DNA of 64,000 nucleotides from Sphingomonas sp. 1F27F7B (GTDB lineage Bacteria > Pseudomonadota > Alphaproteobacteria > Sphingomonadales > Sphingomonadaceae): NCBI RefSeq assembly GCF_005503355.1, contig NZ_SCMK01000019.1:1-64000 (forward strand), given 5' to 3'. Of this stretch, positions 51,543-59,693 are shown one piece after another. The notes under the pieces are model-generated. The model made no database searches and was not told the DNA's origin. It saw nothing but the letters and a program-made list of their open reading frames with translations. A program made the position numbers and the translations under genes. Each line of letters starts with the position of its first letter. Position 1 is the first letter of the stretch.

Positions 51543-52109
51543 ATGCGTGCCATCCTGCTCGTCGGTGCCCTTGTGCTTGCCGGTTGTCAGTCCGCCGCGG
51601 AGCGCCAGGCCGCGGCAACCGGCGAGTTCGAAGTGCATAATGCCTCGATGAAGGAGGTGTCCGGCCTCTCCAAGGCGGCGCACTCCAAGACGCTGATGCA
51701 GCCCGGTACGTGGGATTCGGGGATGGAGGTCCTGTCTGCGGAGTTCGCGGACGGCCCGGACAAGGCCGATCAGCTGGCGGCGGTGCAGAAGCAGCAGCGC
51801 CATGCGGTGAAGTGCCAGACGGCGAGCGACCTCAAGCCGCTCGACATCGAGAATCTCGAAAAGGTGGCCGGCACCTGCACTTTCCCGCGCTTCGTGCAGA
51901 AGGGCGGGAAGCTGGACGTGGAGATCCAGTGCACGCAGGCGAACGGCGCGAAGACGACGCTTCTCTATGTCGGCGCCATGGGCAAGCAAGCCTATGACGT
52001 GACGGTCGATCAGAAGAGTGGCGTGAAGGGTCAGCCGGGCTATGCCGCAATCCGGATGCGCGTCTATGGCAAGCGGCTTGGCCTCTGCCAGGGCAAGCCG
52101 GCCGCGTGA
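51543..52109 (+). CDS. Predicted lipoprotein of unknown function
   Basis: 188-residue protein. The signal MRAILLVGALVLAGC has lipobox LAGC with Cys15 as likely lipidation site. The mature part is mixed alpha/beta (ADQLAAVQKQQRHAVKCQTA, VAGTCTFPRFVQKGGKLDVEIQCTQ) with an even set of cysteines that may pair, and a C-terminal KRLGLCQGKPAA. The ATG at 51543 follows GGAGAGG, slightly distant; a TTG at 51522 would add seven residues. No family recognised. It is divergent from the transporter. Confidence 0.72.
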   Translation: MRAILLVGALVLAGCQSAAERQAAATGEFEVHNASMKEVSGLSKAAHSKTLMQPGTWDSGMEVLSAEFADGPDKADQLAAVQKQQRHAVKCQTASDLKPLDIENLEKVAGTCTFPRFVQKGGKLDVEIQCTQANGAKTTLLYVGAMGKQAYDVTVDQKSGVKGQPGYAAIRMRVYGKRLGLCQGKPAA

Positions 52110-52255
52110 GCGGCTCGACGTGCCATCCGGGGTAGTGAGCCTGTTCGTGCTTGAAAAAATGGAATTGCGCTGTTAGGTGGCCGCCACGACGCCGCTACCC
52201 TGCGTTCCGGCGAACCCTTTTCTATTGATTTGAAGATCGGAGCACTGACGGGTTT

Positions 52256-52462
52256 ATGCAGATCATCGTTCGCGACAACAATGTCGACCAGGCGCTGCGC
52301 GCGCTCAAGAAGAAGCTGCAGCGTGAGGGCGTCTATCGCGAGATGAAGCTTCGTCGTCACTACGAGAAGCCCAGCGAGAAGCGCGCCCGCGAGCGTGCCG
52401 CTGCGGTCCGTCGTGCCCGCAAGCTCGAGCGCAAGCGCATGGAGCGCGACAGCGCCCGTTGA
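52256..52462 (+). CDS. rpsU: 30S ribosomal protein S21
   Basis: 68-residue basic protein, MQIIVRDNNVDQALRALKKKLQREG then EMKLRRHYEKPSEKRARERAAAVRRARKLER, the standard S21 sequence pattern with a long C-terminal basic helix. It binds the 30S subunit and helps initiation. A possible promoter is TTGAAA near 52152 followed 17 bases later by TTAGGT, about 85 bp upstream of the ATG. The FKBP gene follows after 93 bp. Confidence 0.97.
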   Translation: MQIIVRDNNVDQALRALKKKLQREGVYREMKLRRHYEKPSEKRARERAAAVRRARKLERKRMERDSAR

Positions 52463-52555
52463 TTTCGCGATCTGCCACGCGCGGCATCTCGCGCGTGGCT
52501 GTCGTGACCTTCGTGACTTTCGGGTAGTCCAATACCCGCGCCTGGAGCCTATCGC

Positions 52556-53164
52556 ATGTCCGTGACCGCAGTTCCGCTCCAGCCCATCAAGCGCAGCTAC
52601 AAGATCTGGCTCTGGGTCGGCCTGGTGCTGGCGATCGCCGTTGCGGTGGCGCTGGCCTGGACGGGCACGCGTTCGGTCGTGGCCGCCAAGGGCGACGATG
52701 CGCAGTTCCTTGCCTGGAACAAGGGCCAGCTCGGCGTGCGGACTAGTGCTTCGGGCCTTCAGTATCAGGTCCTCAAGGAGGGCGCGGGCCCGAAGGCGCA
52801 GGACGGCGACGGTGTCTCGGTATGGACTGTCGGCACGCTGCGCGACGGCACCATATTCCAGCCCGCCGGCGATATCCGCCTGCCGGTCGGCGGTGCGATT
52901 CCGGGCTTCGACGAAGCGCTCAAGATGATGAGCAAGGATTCGAAGCTGCGTATCTGGATCCCGGCCAGCCTCGCCTATGAAAAGGCGGGCCCGCAGCATC
53001 CGCTCTACGGCAAGCTCCTGCAGTTCGACCTCGAGATCAAGCAGATCATCCCGGCAGCCGAGCTGCGCCAGATGATGCTGCAACAGCAGATGATGCAGCA
53101 GCAGGGCGGTGGTGGCCCGGGCGGTCCTGGCGGCCCTCCGCCGGGCGGCCCTGAGGGGCAGTAG
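52556..53164 (+). CDS. Membrane-anchored FKBP-type peptidyl-prolyl isomerase
   Basis: 202-residue protein with a single N-terminal membrane helix (IWLWVGLVLAIAVAVALAW), so the catalytic domain is probably periplasmic. The FKBP core reads SASGLQYQVLKEGAGPKAQDGDGVSVWTVGTL, then PGFDEALKMMSKDSKLRIWIPASLAYEKAG, the usual FKBP loop. The C-terminal tail is rich in Gln, Met and Gly/Pro (QQQMMQQQGGGGPG). It lies downstream of rpsU and ends in front of a bidirectional terminator. Tail function is unknown. Confidence 0.9.
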   Translation: MSVTAVPLQPIKRSYKIWLWVGLVLAIAVAVALAWTGTRSVVAAKGDDAQFLAWNKGQLGVRTSASGLQYQVLKEGAGPKAQDGDGVSVWTVGTLRDGTIFQPAGDIRLPVGGAIPGFDEALKMMSKDSKLRIWIPASLAYEKAGPQHPLYGKLLQFDLEIKQIIPAAELRQMMLQQQMMQQQGGGGPGGPGGPPPGGPEGQ

Positions 53165-53171
53165 GAACATG

Positions 53172-53205
53172 AAAAACGCCGGCGGATCGCTCCGCCGGCG
53201 TTTTT
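53172..53205. terminator. Bidirectional Rho-independent terminator
   Basis: AAAAACGCCGGCGGA (53172-53186) is perfectly complementary to TCCGCCGGCGTTTTT (53191-53205), loop TCGC. A-tract and T-tract allow termination from both sides. It separates the FKBP gene from the convergent phosphatase gene. Confidence 0.92.
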
Positions 53206-53224
53206 GCTTGCGTGGCTGCTCGGT

Positions 53225-53995
53225 TCAGGGCGCGGTGTCGATCACCCAGCGTTGATTTCCCTCGAAGCCCATCGCGGTGAGCTTGCCGCTGCCATAGGCG
53301 CCGGTATCGAGCCCGATCCGATATGGCTTCTCTTCCACCGCCTCGGTGATGGTGTGGCCGTGGACGACGATCTTTTCCAGCGGCCCGGAATGTTCGATGA
53401 ACTCTTCGCGGATCCAGCGCAGGTCCTTGGCGCGCTGACGCTCCAGCGGCTCGGAAGGGCGGATGCCGGCATGGACGAAGGCATAGTCGCCCAGCAGGAT
53501 CATGTCCTCGAAGCTGGACAGGAAGGCGATATGCTCGGCGGGCACCAGTTCGCGCAGCGCTTCGTGCAGCTTGGCATAGTCGAGCGCGTTATATTGCTCC
53601 AAGTTGATGCCATAGCTCAGGATGGTCTCCTTGCCGCCGATCCGGGCGAAGAAGCGCAGCGACTTCTCATCCTCGATCGCAGCGAGGAAGACTTCTTCGT
53701 GATTGCCCAGCAGGAAACGTGTGCGACCGGCTTCTCGGCGGGCTTCGAGTGCGCGCAGATAGTCGATCACCTGCGCGGATTGCGGGCCGCGATCGACGAG
53801 GTCGCCAAGGAAGATGAGCATGGTGTCGGCGGCGGGCCGGCTGGCGTCGTCGGCCAGGATGCGTTCGATCAACTGCTCTAGCAAGTCCAGGCGGCCATGG
53901 ATGTCACCAATGGCATATCCGCGCTGCCCGGGGGGGAAGTGGCCTTCCGGACCCTTGCTCGCGGTGTCGCGTAACTTGAAGAGTTTGCGGAGCAT
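53225..53995 (-). CDS. Metallophosphoesterase (serine/threonine protein phosphatase-like)
   Basis: 256-residue phosphatase with the complete metallophosphoesterase motif series: AIGDIHGRLDLLEQL (metal 1), LGDLVDRGPQSAQVID, LLGNHEE, then VHAG and VHGHTI. The pattern is that of PPP-type (PrpE/bacterial Ser/Thr phosphatase, also Ap4A hydrolase) enzymes. The ATG at 53995 (MLRKLFKLRD) is preferred; a GTG at 54004 would add three residues and neither has a strong ribosome-binding site. Substrate is not known. Confidence 0.88.
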   Translation of the reverse strand: MLRKLFKLRDTASKGPEGHFPPGQRGYAIGDIHGRLDLLEQLIERILADDASRPAADTMLIFLGDLVDRGPQSAQVIDYLRALEARREAGRTRFLLGNHEEVFLAAIEDEKSLRFFARIGGKETILSYGINLEQYNALDYAKLHEALRELVPAEHIAFLSSFEDMILLGDYAFVHAGIRPSEPLERQRAKDLRWIREEFIEHSGPLEKIVVHGHTITEAVEEKPYRIGLDTGAYGSGKLTAMGFEGNQRWVIDTAP

Positions 53996-54040
53996 TGCGC
54001 GCACTTGAACTACGTAAAGCGGGGCATTTTTGTTACCCCG

Positions 54041-54071
54041 AAAACAAAAGTGGCGGCCCTGGGGCCGCCAC
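54041..54071 (-). terminator. Rho-independent terminator
   Basis: On the minus strand, GTGGCGGCCC pairs with GGGCCGCCAC (54071-54050, two-base loop) and is followed by TTTTGTTTT (54049-54041). It is placed 29 bp after the stop of the small membrane protein gene and would end that transcript. Confidence 0.85.
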
Positions 54072-54099
54072 CTCGAAACTCTGCCTTGGCAGTCCGATA

Positions 54100-54333
54100 C
54101 TACGGGCTGTCGGGCTTGTCGTCGCTGTTGGCCAGAACCACGGCGCCGCCGATGATGGCGACAGTGGCCAGAACGCCGATCAGGACGGCCGGGGCCAGCT
54201 CGCTCTTCTTGCTGGTCGAGGTCGCGGTGCGGACACCCGACAGCGACAGCTTGGAAGCGCTCGTCGGAGCGGCCAGAACAGGAGCAGTCGCCATCGACGC
54301 GATAGCGGCCGCAGTAAGAAGCTTAGTGAACAC
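54100..54333 (-). CDS. Small exported/membrane protein
   Basis: 77-residue protein. A probable GTG start at 54333 follows GAGGGAG (about 54341-54347) and gives MFTKLLTAAAIASMATAPVLAA, a clear signal peptide with an AxA site. The mature part is a short Ser/Thr-rich linker (TSASKLSLSGVRTATSTSKK), then one membrane helix (LAPAVLIGVLATVAIIGGAVVLA) and a short charged tail (NSDDKPDSP). No family recognised. It is monocistronic: its own terminator follows and a probable structured leader precedes it. A longer frame beginning upstream at 54372 would read through the ribosome-binding site and is less likely. Confidence 0.72.
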   Translation of the reverse strand: MFTKLLTAAAIASMATAPVLAAPTSASKLSLSGVRTATSTSKKSELAPAVLIGVLATVAIIGGAVVLANSDDKPDSP

Positions 54334-54358
54334 TCTTTTTCTCCCTCTTTCGAGCTCT

Positions 54359-54493
54359 GGTGCTCTCGTCACGCAGCCCTATGGCACAGGACCTGCGCAG
54401 TCGCAACACCTCAAACTTTGGCTACGGCGAGAAACTTCCCGTCGTGACCCTTTGGCAACACTCGGCCCGGTTTGTCCGGGCTCCATTAGCACC
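54359..54493 (-). ncRNA. Candidate structured 5' leader RNA
   Basis: The 435-bp gap upstream of the small membrane protein gene contains a 135-nt minus-strand segment closed by GGTGCT (54493-54488) pairing with AGCACC (54364-54359). Inside are a GCCCGG-ACAAA-CCGGGC hairpin (54481-54465), a possible long-range GTCACG/CGTGAC pairing (54448-54443 with 54373-54368), an ACGACGGG / CTCGCCGT hairpin (about 54444-54423) which competes with it, and GCGCAG-GTC-CTGTGC (about 54398-54384). The 3' end is 26 nt from the GTG start. It matches no riboswitch class I can recognise. It could be a riboswitch, thermosensor or autoregulatory leader, or a separate RNA. The rest of the gap shows no gene. Confidence 0.45.
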
Positions 54494-54655
54494 GGGCCGA
54501 CCCGCACCAAGTGGTTACGGAGCCGTCCTTAACGCGCCGCACCAATATAGCCAAGGGGGTTAATGAAGTCTCTCAGCCAAAATGGGCTTGTTTCGTGATG
54601 GTTAGAGCGGATTTCTTGTGACGCTTTTGTTGCGGGAGCCGCTCTCGGCTTCAAG

Positions 54656-54666
54656 TTGCACTGCAA
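54656..54666. promoter_or_regulatory. Palindrome TTGCACTGCAA
   Basis: An 11-bp dyad 103 bp upstream of the M48/PDZ protease start. The same motif, on the opposite strand, is at 58656-58666, 100 bp upstream of galU. This may be a shared operator. Eleven-base matches do occur by chance in 64 kb. Confidence 0.3.
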
Positions 54667-54768
54667 AATCAAACGGAAGGACGCCGAATCGGGGCAAGTA
54701 CGAATCGGGAGCCCATGTTGCGGAAGTGCCCGATTGGCGATGTGGTCCGTCCGTCGTACTAGGGCGCC

Positions 54769-55824
54769 ATGAAACCCCTGTTCCGCGAATTCCGCATTGG
54801 CGCGCCTGGCCGCCGGGATGGTCTGCTGGCCGGCGTTCTGATCCTCCTGATGACTTCTTCCGCTCCGGCGCGAGCGCAGGACGGGAGCCTGTTCGAAACC
54901 GTGCGCATGGCCGATATGCGCGTTGCCGGGATCGGCTGGAGGCTGGCCACCGCCAACGCCGCACTGTGCGACCGCATCGAGGCGGGCATCGGCCTCCAGC
55001 TCCATACGCTCGATCAGTTCGATCCCGGCGCGCGTGAGGCGGCGCGGAAGCATTTTCATTTCGCGACGGCGGTGGCGGTGGAAGGCGTGGTTCCGGGCAG
55101 TCCGGCGGATAGCGCCGGGCTGCGGGCCGACGATTCTCTGGTGCGCGTCGGCACGGTGGATATCGCCGCGCTGCCGGGCAAGCCGGGTAGCACCGACAAG
55201 CTGGTGGCCGCACAGCTTGCGATCGCGGCGCTTCCCGCCAACGGCCCCATCGCGATTGAGGCGATCCGGTCGGGTGCGCCCATCCAGGTGACGATCCAGC
55301 CGGTGCGCGCGTGCAGATCGCGCTTCGAGCTCGCACTCGACGGCGGCTTCGGAGCCTCGGCGGACGGGACGATGGTGCAGATCGGGTCGGGCTTTCTCGA
55401 CGACTATCCCGACGACCAGCTCGCGGCGGTGATGGCGCACGAATTCTCTCACAACATCCTGCACCATGGCGATCGCCTGGAGGCCCGCGGCGTCGACTAT
55501 GGGCTGCTGGCCGGCTTCGGGGCCAATGTGAAATATTTCCGCCAGACCGAAGTGCAGGCCGATCTCCTGTCGGTCTATCTGCTCGCCAACGCCAATTATC
55601 CGGTGCGTGCGACGATCGATTTCTGGAAGCGTTTCGGGCCGAGCAAGGCAGGCGGCATCCTGCGCAGCCGCTCGCATCCCGCCTGGCGCGATCGAGTGGC
55701 GACGCTGGAAGCGGAGGTGGCGAAGGTGGAGCCGCTGTCCGCCCGTCCGCTGGTGCCCGCGCTGATCGCCGAGCGCGACAAGCCGCTGGACGGCGACTGG
55801 CAGTCGATCCTGGTTCGCCGCTAG
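54769..55824 (+). CDS. M48-type zinc protease with PDZ domain
   Basis: 351-residue exported protease. A signal segment (LLAGVLILLMTSSAPARAQ) precedes the mature part. A PDZ-like region is AVAVEGVVPGSPADSAGLRADDSLVRVG (about residues 100-130). The zinc site is MAHEFSHNILHH (HExxH), and the third ligand is the Glu of RQTEVQADLLSVYL. The N-terminal cysteine LCDRI and RACRSRF may form a disulfide. The likely function is periplasmic quality control or envelope maintenance. It lies alone, convergent with wecC. Confidence 0.86.
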   Translation: MKPLFREFRIGAPGRRDGLLAGVLILLMTSSAPARAQDGSLFETVRMADMRVAGIGWRLATANAALCDRIEAGIGLQLHTLDQFDPGAREAARKHFHFATAVAVEGVVPGSPADSAGLRADDSLVRVGTVDIAALPGKPGSTDKLVAAQLAIAALPANGPIAIEAIRSGAPIQVTIQPVRACRSRFELALDGGFGASADGTMVQIGSGFLDDYPDDQLAAVMAHEFSHNILHHGDRLEARGVDYGLLAGFGANVKYFRQTEVQADLLSVYLLANANYPVRATIDFWKRFGPSKAGGILRSRSHPAWRDRVATLEAEVAKVEPLSARPLVPALIAERDKPLDGDWQSILVRR

Positions 55825-55833
55825 CGGCGGAGA

Positions 55834-57129
55834 TCAGCTCGCCAGCCGCAGCGCCTCGCCCGCGGCGCCGCGGGGCTGATCCGGCCAGATGCCGCGCGTG
55901 TCATAGACCTGCTTCTCGGCGCGTTCGTCGAGGGGGACCGACTTGAACACGTCGTGATCGACCAGCACCACGAAGATGTCGCAGCCTTCGATCGCGCTGT
56001 CGACGTCGATCAGCTCGGCGGCGGTGCCGTCGAATGCGGGGGGCAGCGCGCGCGCATAGGGCTCGACGATCTGGATGCGCTCGCCGAAGCGCCGCGCCAG
56101 CGCCGCCGCCACCTTGAGCGCCGGGCTTTCGCGGAAATCGTCGATGTTCGCCTTGAAGGCCAGGCCCAGGCAAGCGACGCGCGCGCCCGGGTTCGCCTCG
56201 ATCATCGCGGCGGCTTGCGCAATGACGTAGTCGGTCTTGCCGTCGTTGACTTCACGGGCAGTGCGGATAAGCGGCGTCTGCTCCGGCGCGGCACTGACCA
56301 GGAACCAGGGATCGACCGCGATGCAATGACCGCCCACGCCCGGGCCGGGCGAGAGGATGTTGACCCGCGGATGGCGGTTGGCGAGGCGGATCACTTCCCA
56401 AACGTCGACGCCCATCTTCCCGGCGATGAGGCTCAGCTCGTTGGCGAAGGCGATGTTGACGTCGCGAAAGGCATTCTCGGTGAGCTTGGTCATCTCCGCG
56501 GCCTTGGCCGTGGTGGTGACGCAGGCGCCGCGCACGAAGCGCCGATAGAATTGCAATGCCTTGCGGGCGCAGCGCGGCGTGATGCCGCCGATGACGCGGT
56601 CATTGTCGATCAGCTCGACGAGAATGCGGCCGGGCAGCACGCGTTCGGGACAATAGGCGATCGCGACATCGGCGCTGCCGGCGCAGTGGCCGGGGATCTT
56701 GAGGTCGGGGCGTAGCTGGGCGAGCAGCTCGGCCACCTTCTCAGTGGTGCCGACCGGAGAGGTGGATTCGAGGATCACCACGTCGCCGGCCTTGAGCGTG
56801 ATCGCGACATTGGTCGCAGCCTTGAGCACATAGCCGATATCGGGTGCATGGCCCTCGCCGAACGGGGTGGGGACGGCGATGACGAACACCTCGGCCGGCT
56901 CGACCTGGAGCGAGGCGCGCAGATTGCCGCGGGCGACGACGCCCGAGACCAAGCCGTCCAGGTCGATCTCCTCGATATGGACCTTGCCCGAATTGACCGT
57001 GTCGACCACCGACTGGTGGACGTCGACGCCGAGCACCTTTGCGCCGGTACGGGCGATCACCGCCGCCGTGGGAAGCCCGATATAGCCCAGGCCGAGGACG
57101 CAGACCTTGAGCTCAGAATCCGAAACCAT
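55834..57129 (-). CDS. wecC: UDP-N-acetyl-D-mannosamine dehydrogenase
   Basis: 431-residue nucleotide-sugar dehydrogenase. The NAD motif is VCVLGLGYIGLPTAAVIA. The catalytic Cys is in GPGVGGHCIAVDPWFLV, and AYCPERVLPGRILVELIDNDRVIGG matches the WecC group that oxidises UDP-ManNAc to UDP-ManNAcA. It is directly downstream of wecB (17-bp overlap), which supplies the substrate. The ATG at 57129 (MVSDSELKVC) is chosen over a longer frame that runs into wecB. Product likely goes to a capsule or exopolysaccharide. Confidence 0.94.
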   Translation of the reverse strand: MVSDSELKVCVLGLGYIGLPTAAVIARTGAKVLGVDVHQSVVDTVNSGKVHIEEIDLDGLVSGVVARGNLRASLQVEPAEVFVIAVPTPFGEGHAPDIGYVLKAATNVAITLKAGDVVILESTSPVGTTEKVAELLAQLRPDLKIPGHCAGSADVAIAYCPERVLPGRILVELIDNDRVIGGITPRCARKALQFYRRFVRGACVTTTAKAAEMTKLTENAFRDVNIAFANELSLIAGKMGVDVWEVIRLANRHPRVNILSPGPGVGGHCIAVDPWFLVSAAPEQTPLIRTAREVNDGKTDYVIAQAAAMIEANPGARVACLGLAFKANIDDFRESPALKVAAALARRFGERIQIVEPYARALPPAFDGTAAELIDVDSAIEGCDIFVVLVDHDVFKSVPLDERAEKQVYDTRGIWPDQPRGAAGEALRLAS

Positions 57130-58249
57130 GTGCGACGATCCCCGCAATCCGCTCGGAAGCATGGCCGTCGCCGAACGGGTTGTGGGCGCGGGCCATGGCC
57201 GAATAGGCGGAAGGTACGTCGAGGAGGGTTGAGATTTCGGAAACGATACGCTCCGGGTCGGTGCCCACCAGCCTGGCAGTGCCCGCCGCGACGCCTTCGG
57301 GGCGCTCGGTAGTCTCTCGCATGACCAGCACCGGCTTGCCGAGCGCGGGGGCTTCTTCCTGCACGCCGCCGGAATCGCTGAGCACGACGTCGGACAGCTC
57401 GAGCGCACGGATGAAGTGCGGATAGTCCAGCGGCGCGATGCGGGCCACGTTGGGCCGGTCGCCCAGCAGCCTGTCCATTGCCGCCACGACATTGGGGTTG
57501 GGATGCATCGGGAAGAGGATCGCGGTGTCGTCGCGATCGGCGATCCGGCCGAGCGCGCGGGCGATATCCTCCATGCCGCCGCCGAAATTCTCGCGGCGAT
57601 GCGTGGTGACGAGGATGACGCGCTTGCCGGCGAAACGATCGGCGATCGGATCGAGGCCTGCCGACAGGCCGGGCTCGGCTTCGATGCGCGCGCGCGTGGC
57701 GAGCAGGGCATCGATCACCGTGTTGCCGGTGACGTGGATCGTCGCGGGATCGATGTTCTCGCGGCGCAGCGCCTCGGCGGCCGTTTCGGTGGGCGCGAAA
57801 TGCTGGTCGGCAATGGGGGCCACGATGCGGCGGTTCACTTCCTCGGGCCAGGGCTGGTAGATGTCGCCCGATCGCAGCCCGGCCTCGACATGGCTGACCG
57901 GCACCTTGCGGTAATAGGCGGCGAGCGCGCCGACCATGGCCGTGGCGGTGTCGCCCTGGACGATCACCCGGTCCGGCCTTTCCTCATCCATCACCTTGCC
58001 GAGGCCAGTGAGCAGGCGGGCGGTCAGCTGCTCGAGCGCCTGGCCTGGCTCCATCAGGTCGAGGTCGATATCGGGCGTGAGACCGGCGATCGCCAGCACC
58101 TGGTCGAGCAGCCCGCGATGCTGCGCGGTGACGCAGGTGCGCACGTCGAGCCCGGGGGCGGCGGCGAGCGCGCGCACGACGGGAAAGAGCTTGATCGCCT
58201 CGGGACGGGTGCCGAAGATGAGGAGGACGCGGCGGGACGGTGAAGACAT
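57113..58249 (-). CDS. wecB: UDP-N-acetylglucosamine 2-epimerase (non-hydrolysing)
   Basis: 378-residue enzyme that converts UDP-GlcNAc to UDP-ManNAc. The GT-B type fold starts with VLLIFGTRPEAIKLFPVVRAL. VQGDTATAMVGALAAYYRKVPVSHVEAGLRSG and LVTTHRRENFGGGMEDI are epimerase signatures, with substrate-contact SDSGGVQEEAPALGKPVLVMRETTERPEG. The ATG at 58249 (MSSPSRR) is chosen; an earlier start at 58261 would add four residues. Overlaps wecC by 17 bp. The possible CtrA half-match TTAA-N7-CTAAC lies at 58274-58289, just upstream. Confidence 0.95.
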   Translation of the reverse strand: MSSPSRRVLLIFGTRPEAIKLFPVVRALAAAPGLDVRTCVTAQHRGLLDQVLAIAGLTPDIDLDLMEPGQALEQLTARLLTGLGKVMDEERPDRVIVQGDTATAMVGALAAYYRKVPVSHVEAGLRSGDIYQPWPEEVNRRIVAPIADQHFAPTETAAEALRRENIDPATIHVTGNTVIDALLATRARIEAEPGLSAGLDPIADRFAGKRVILVTTHRRENFGGGMEDIARALGRIADRDDTAILFPMHPNPNVVAAMDRLLGDRPNVARIAPLDYPHFIRALELSDVVLSDSGGVQEEAPALGKPVLVMRETTERPEGVAAGTARLVGTDPERIVSEISTLLDVPSAYSAMARAHNPFGDGHASERIAGIVAHGFGF

Positions 58250-58273
58250 GGTCGCCCGCATAGCAGATCGGGC

Positions 58274-58636
58274 TTAACGCGCCTCTAACCTTGCGCCGCG
58301 CCGCGACCACATTCTTGCGGCGGAGACCAGCGCCAGCGCGATCGTGGTGGCGATCAGATCATTTGCCCAATCCTCCCACTCGGCGACGCGGCCGACGTCC
58401 ATCAGCAGCTGGGCGATCTCGATCGCGGCGCCGAAACCCGCATAGGCGAGAAATTGCCAATAGGGATTGAGCCGCGGCCAGGCCAGGCTGCTGAGCACCG
58501 GAAGCGCGCCGAAGGCGAGCAGATGCCGCGCGGGGCCGGATTCGACGATCTGGCCCAACGGTCCGGGCGTTAGCGCCAGAAAGGTGACCAGGACCACGGC
58601 CGAGGCAAAGAACAGGCGGAGCGCTATGGACTGCAT
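58274..58636 (-). CDS. VanZ-like family membrane protein
   Basis: 120-residue integral membrane protein with about four helices (LRLFFASAVVLVTFLALTPG, ARHLLAFGALPVLSSLAW, FLAYAGFGAAIEIAQLLM, DWANDLIATTIALALVSAA). The motif GAAIEIAQLLMDVGRVAEWEDWANDLIATTIA is typical of VanZ-like proteins. Function outside glycopeptide resistance is uncertain. It precedes wecB by 24 bp and could be in the same operon; it is divergent from galU across about 130 bp. Confidence 0.82.
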   Translation of the reverse strand: MQSIALRLFFASAVVLVTFLALTPGPLGQIVESGPARHLLAFGALPVLSSLAWPRLNPYWQFLAYAGFGAAIEIAQLLMDVGRVAEWEDWANDLIATTIALALVSAARMWSRRGARLEAR

Positions 58637-58655
58637 GCGGGGTCATTGGCATATG

Positions 58656-58666
58656 TTGCAGTGCAA
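58656..58666. promoter_or_regulatory. Palindrome TTGCAGTGCAA
   Basis: Reverse complement of the motif at 54656-54666, placed 100 bp upstream of galU and 20 bp upstream of the VanZ-like start, in their shared divergent promoter region. A second palindrome, GAGCGCGCTC, is at 58670-58679. Confidence 0.3.
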
Positions 58667-58765
58667 TACGAGCGCGCTCGCCGCTTGCCCGGCACATCAC
58701 ATCGATTGCGCGGCGCGAATTTGACGAGTAGCAGCGCGCCAGCATTTTGGAGATCAAGTCGCGCC

Positions 58766-59638
58766 ATGACCATCAAGCCGCTGCGCAAGGCCGTGTTTCC
58801 CGTCGGTGGTCTGGGTACGCGATTCCTGCCCGCTACCAAGGCCCTTCCCAAGGAAATGCTGCCCGTCGTTGATCGCCCGCTCATCCAGTATGCCGTCGAC
58901 GAGGCACTGGAGGCCGGCATCGAGCAGATGATCTTCGTCACCGGGCGCGGCAAGAGCGCGATCGAAGACCATTTCGACATTGCCTATGAACTCGAGACGA
59001 CAATGTCCGCGCGCGGCAAGTCGCTCGAGATCCTCGACGCGACCCGGCTCAAGCCGGGCGCGGTCGCCTATGTCCGCCAGCAGGAGCCGATGGGGCTCGG
59101 CCATGCGGTGTGGTGCGCCCGCGACATCGTGGGCGACGAACCCTTCGCGGTGTTGCTTGCCGACGATTTCATGCTGGGCAAACCGGGCTGCCTGAAGCAA
59201 ATGGTCGATGCCTATAATCGGGTGGGCGGCAACCTGATCTGTGCCGAAATCGTTCCCGATGACCAGACGCACCGCTACGGCATCATCACGCCGGGAGCGC
59301 AGGACGGGGCGCTGACGGAAGTGCGGGGCCTGGTCGAGAAGCCGGCCCCGGGCACGGCGCCGTCGAACCTTTCGGTGATCGGCCGCTACATCCTGCAGCC
59401 CGAAGTGATGCGCGTGCTGGAGAAGCAGGGCAAGGGCGCCGGGGGCGAGATCCAACTGACCGACGCAATGGCTCAGATGATCGGGGATCAGCGCTTCCAC
59501 GGCGTCACCTTCGACGGCGTGCGCTATGACTGCGGTGACAAGGCTGGCTTCATCCAGGCGAACATCGCGGTGGCGCTGGAGCGCGAGGACATCGCCCCGG
59601 CGGTGCGCGAGTTCGTCGCGAAGCGCTGCACGGGCTGA
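58766..59638 (+). CDS. galU: UTP--glucose-1-phosphate uridylyltransferase
   Basis: 290-residue enzyme that makes UDP-glucose. KAVFPVGGLGTRFLPATKALPKEMLPVVDRPLIQYAVDEAL is the standard GalU N-terminus with the Gly-rich UTP loop and Lys. FVTGRGKSAIEDHFD, LADDFMLGKPGCLKQM and LVEKPAPGTAPSNLSVIGRYIL are further blocks. The ATG at 58766 (MTIKPLRK) fits family length; a frame that starts at 58646 is too long. It provides the substrate of ugd. A GGAGA precedes the start by about 12 nt. Confidence 0.96.
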   Translation: MTIKPLRKAVFPVGGLGTRFLPATKALPKEMLPVVDRPLIQYAVDEALEAGIEQMIFVTGRGKSAIEDHFDIAYELETTMSARGKSLEILDATRLKPGAVAYVRQQEPMGLGHAVWCARDIVGDEPFAVLLADDFMLGKPGCLKQMVDAYNRVGGNLICAEIVPDDQTHRYGIITPGAQDGALTEVRGLVEKPAPGTAPSNLSVIGRYILQPEVMRVLEKQGKGAGGEIQLTDAMAQMIGDQRFHGVTFDGVRYDCGDKAGFIQANIAVALEREDIAPAVREFVAKRCTG

Positions 59639-59693
59639 ACGACAGCCGCCCGGTATGCGGGCTCGATCGGCCCCGGAGGCGGGGCCCGTCCCC

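Noticed and set aside
54359..54493. c-di-GMP, cobalamin or SAM-type riboswitch at the structured leader
   Set aside because: The conserved cores of these classes are not visible; only stem complementarity supports structure, so I keep it as unclassified.
54529..55677. Leftward 382-codon frame over the M48 protease
   Set aside because: It is antisense to a gene with signal peptide, PDZ and HExxH motifs; composition artefact.
58274..58289. CtrA box TTAA-N7-CTAAC before wecB
   Set aside because: One mismatch and it overlaps the VanZ-like stop codon; too weak to list as a site.
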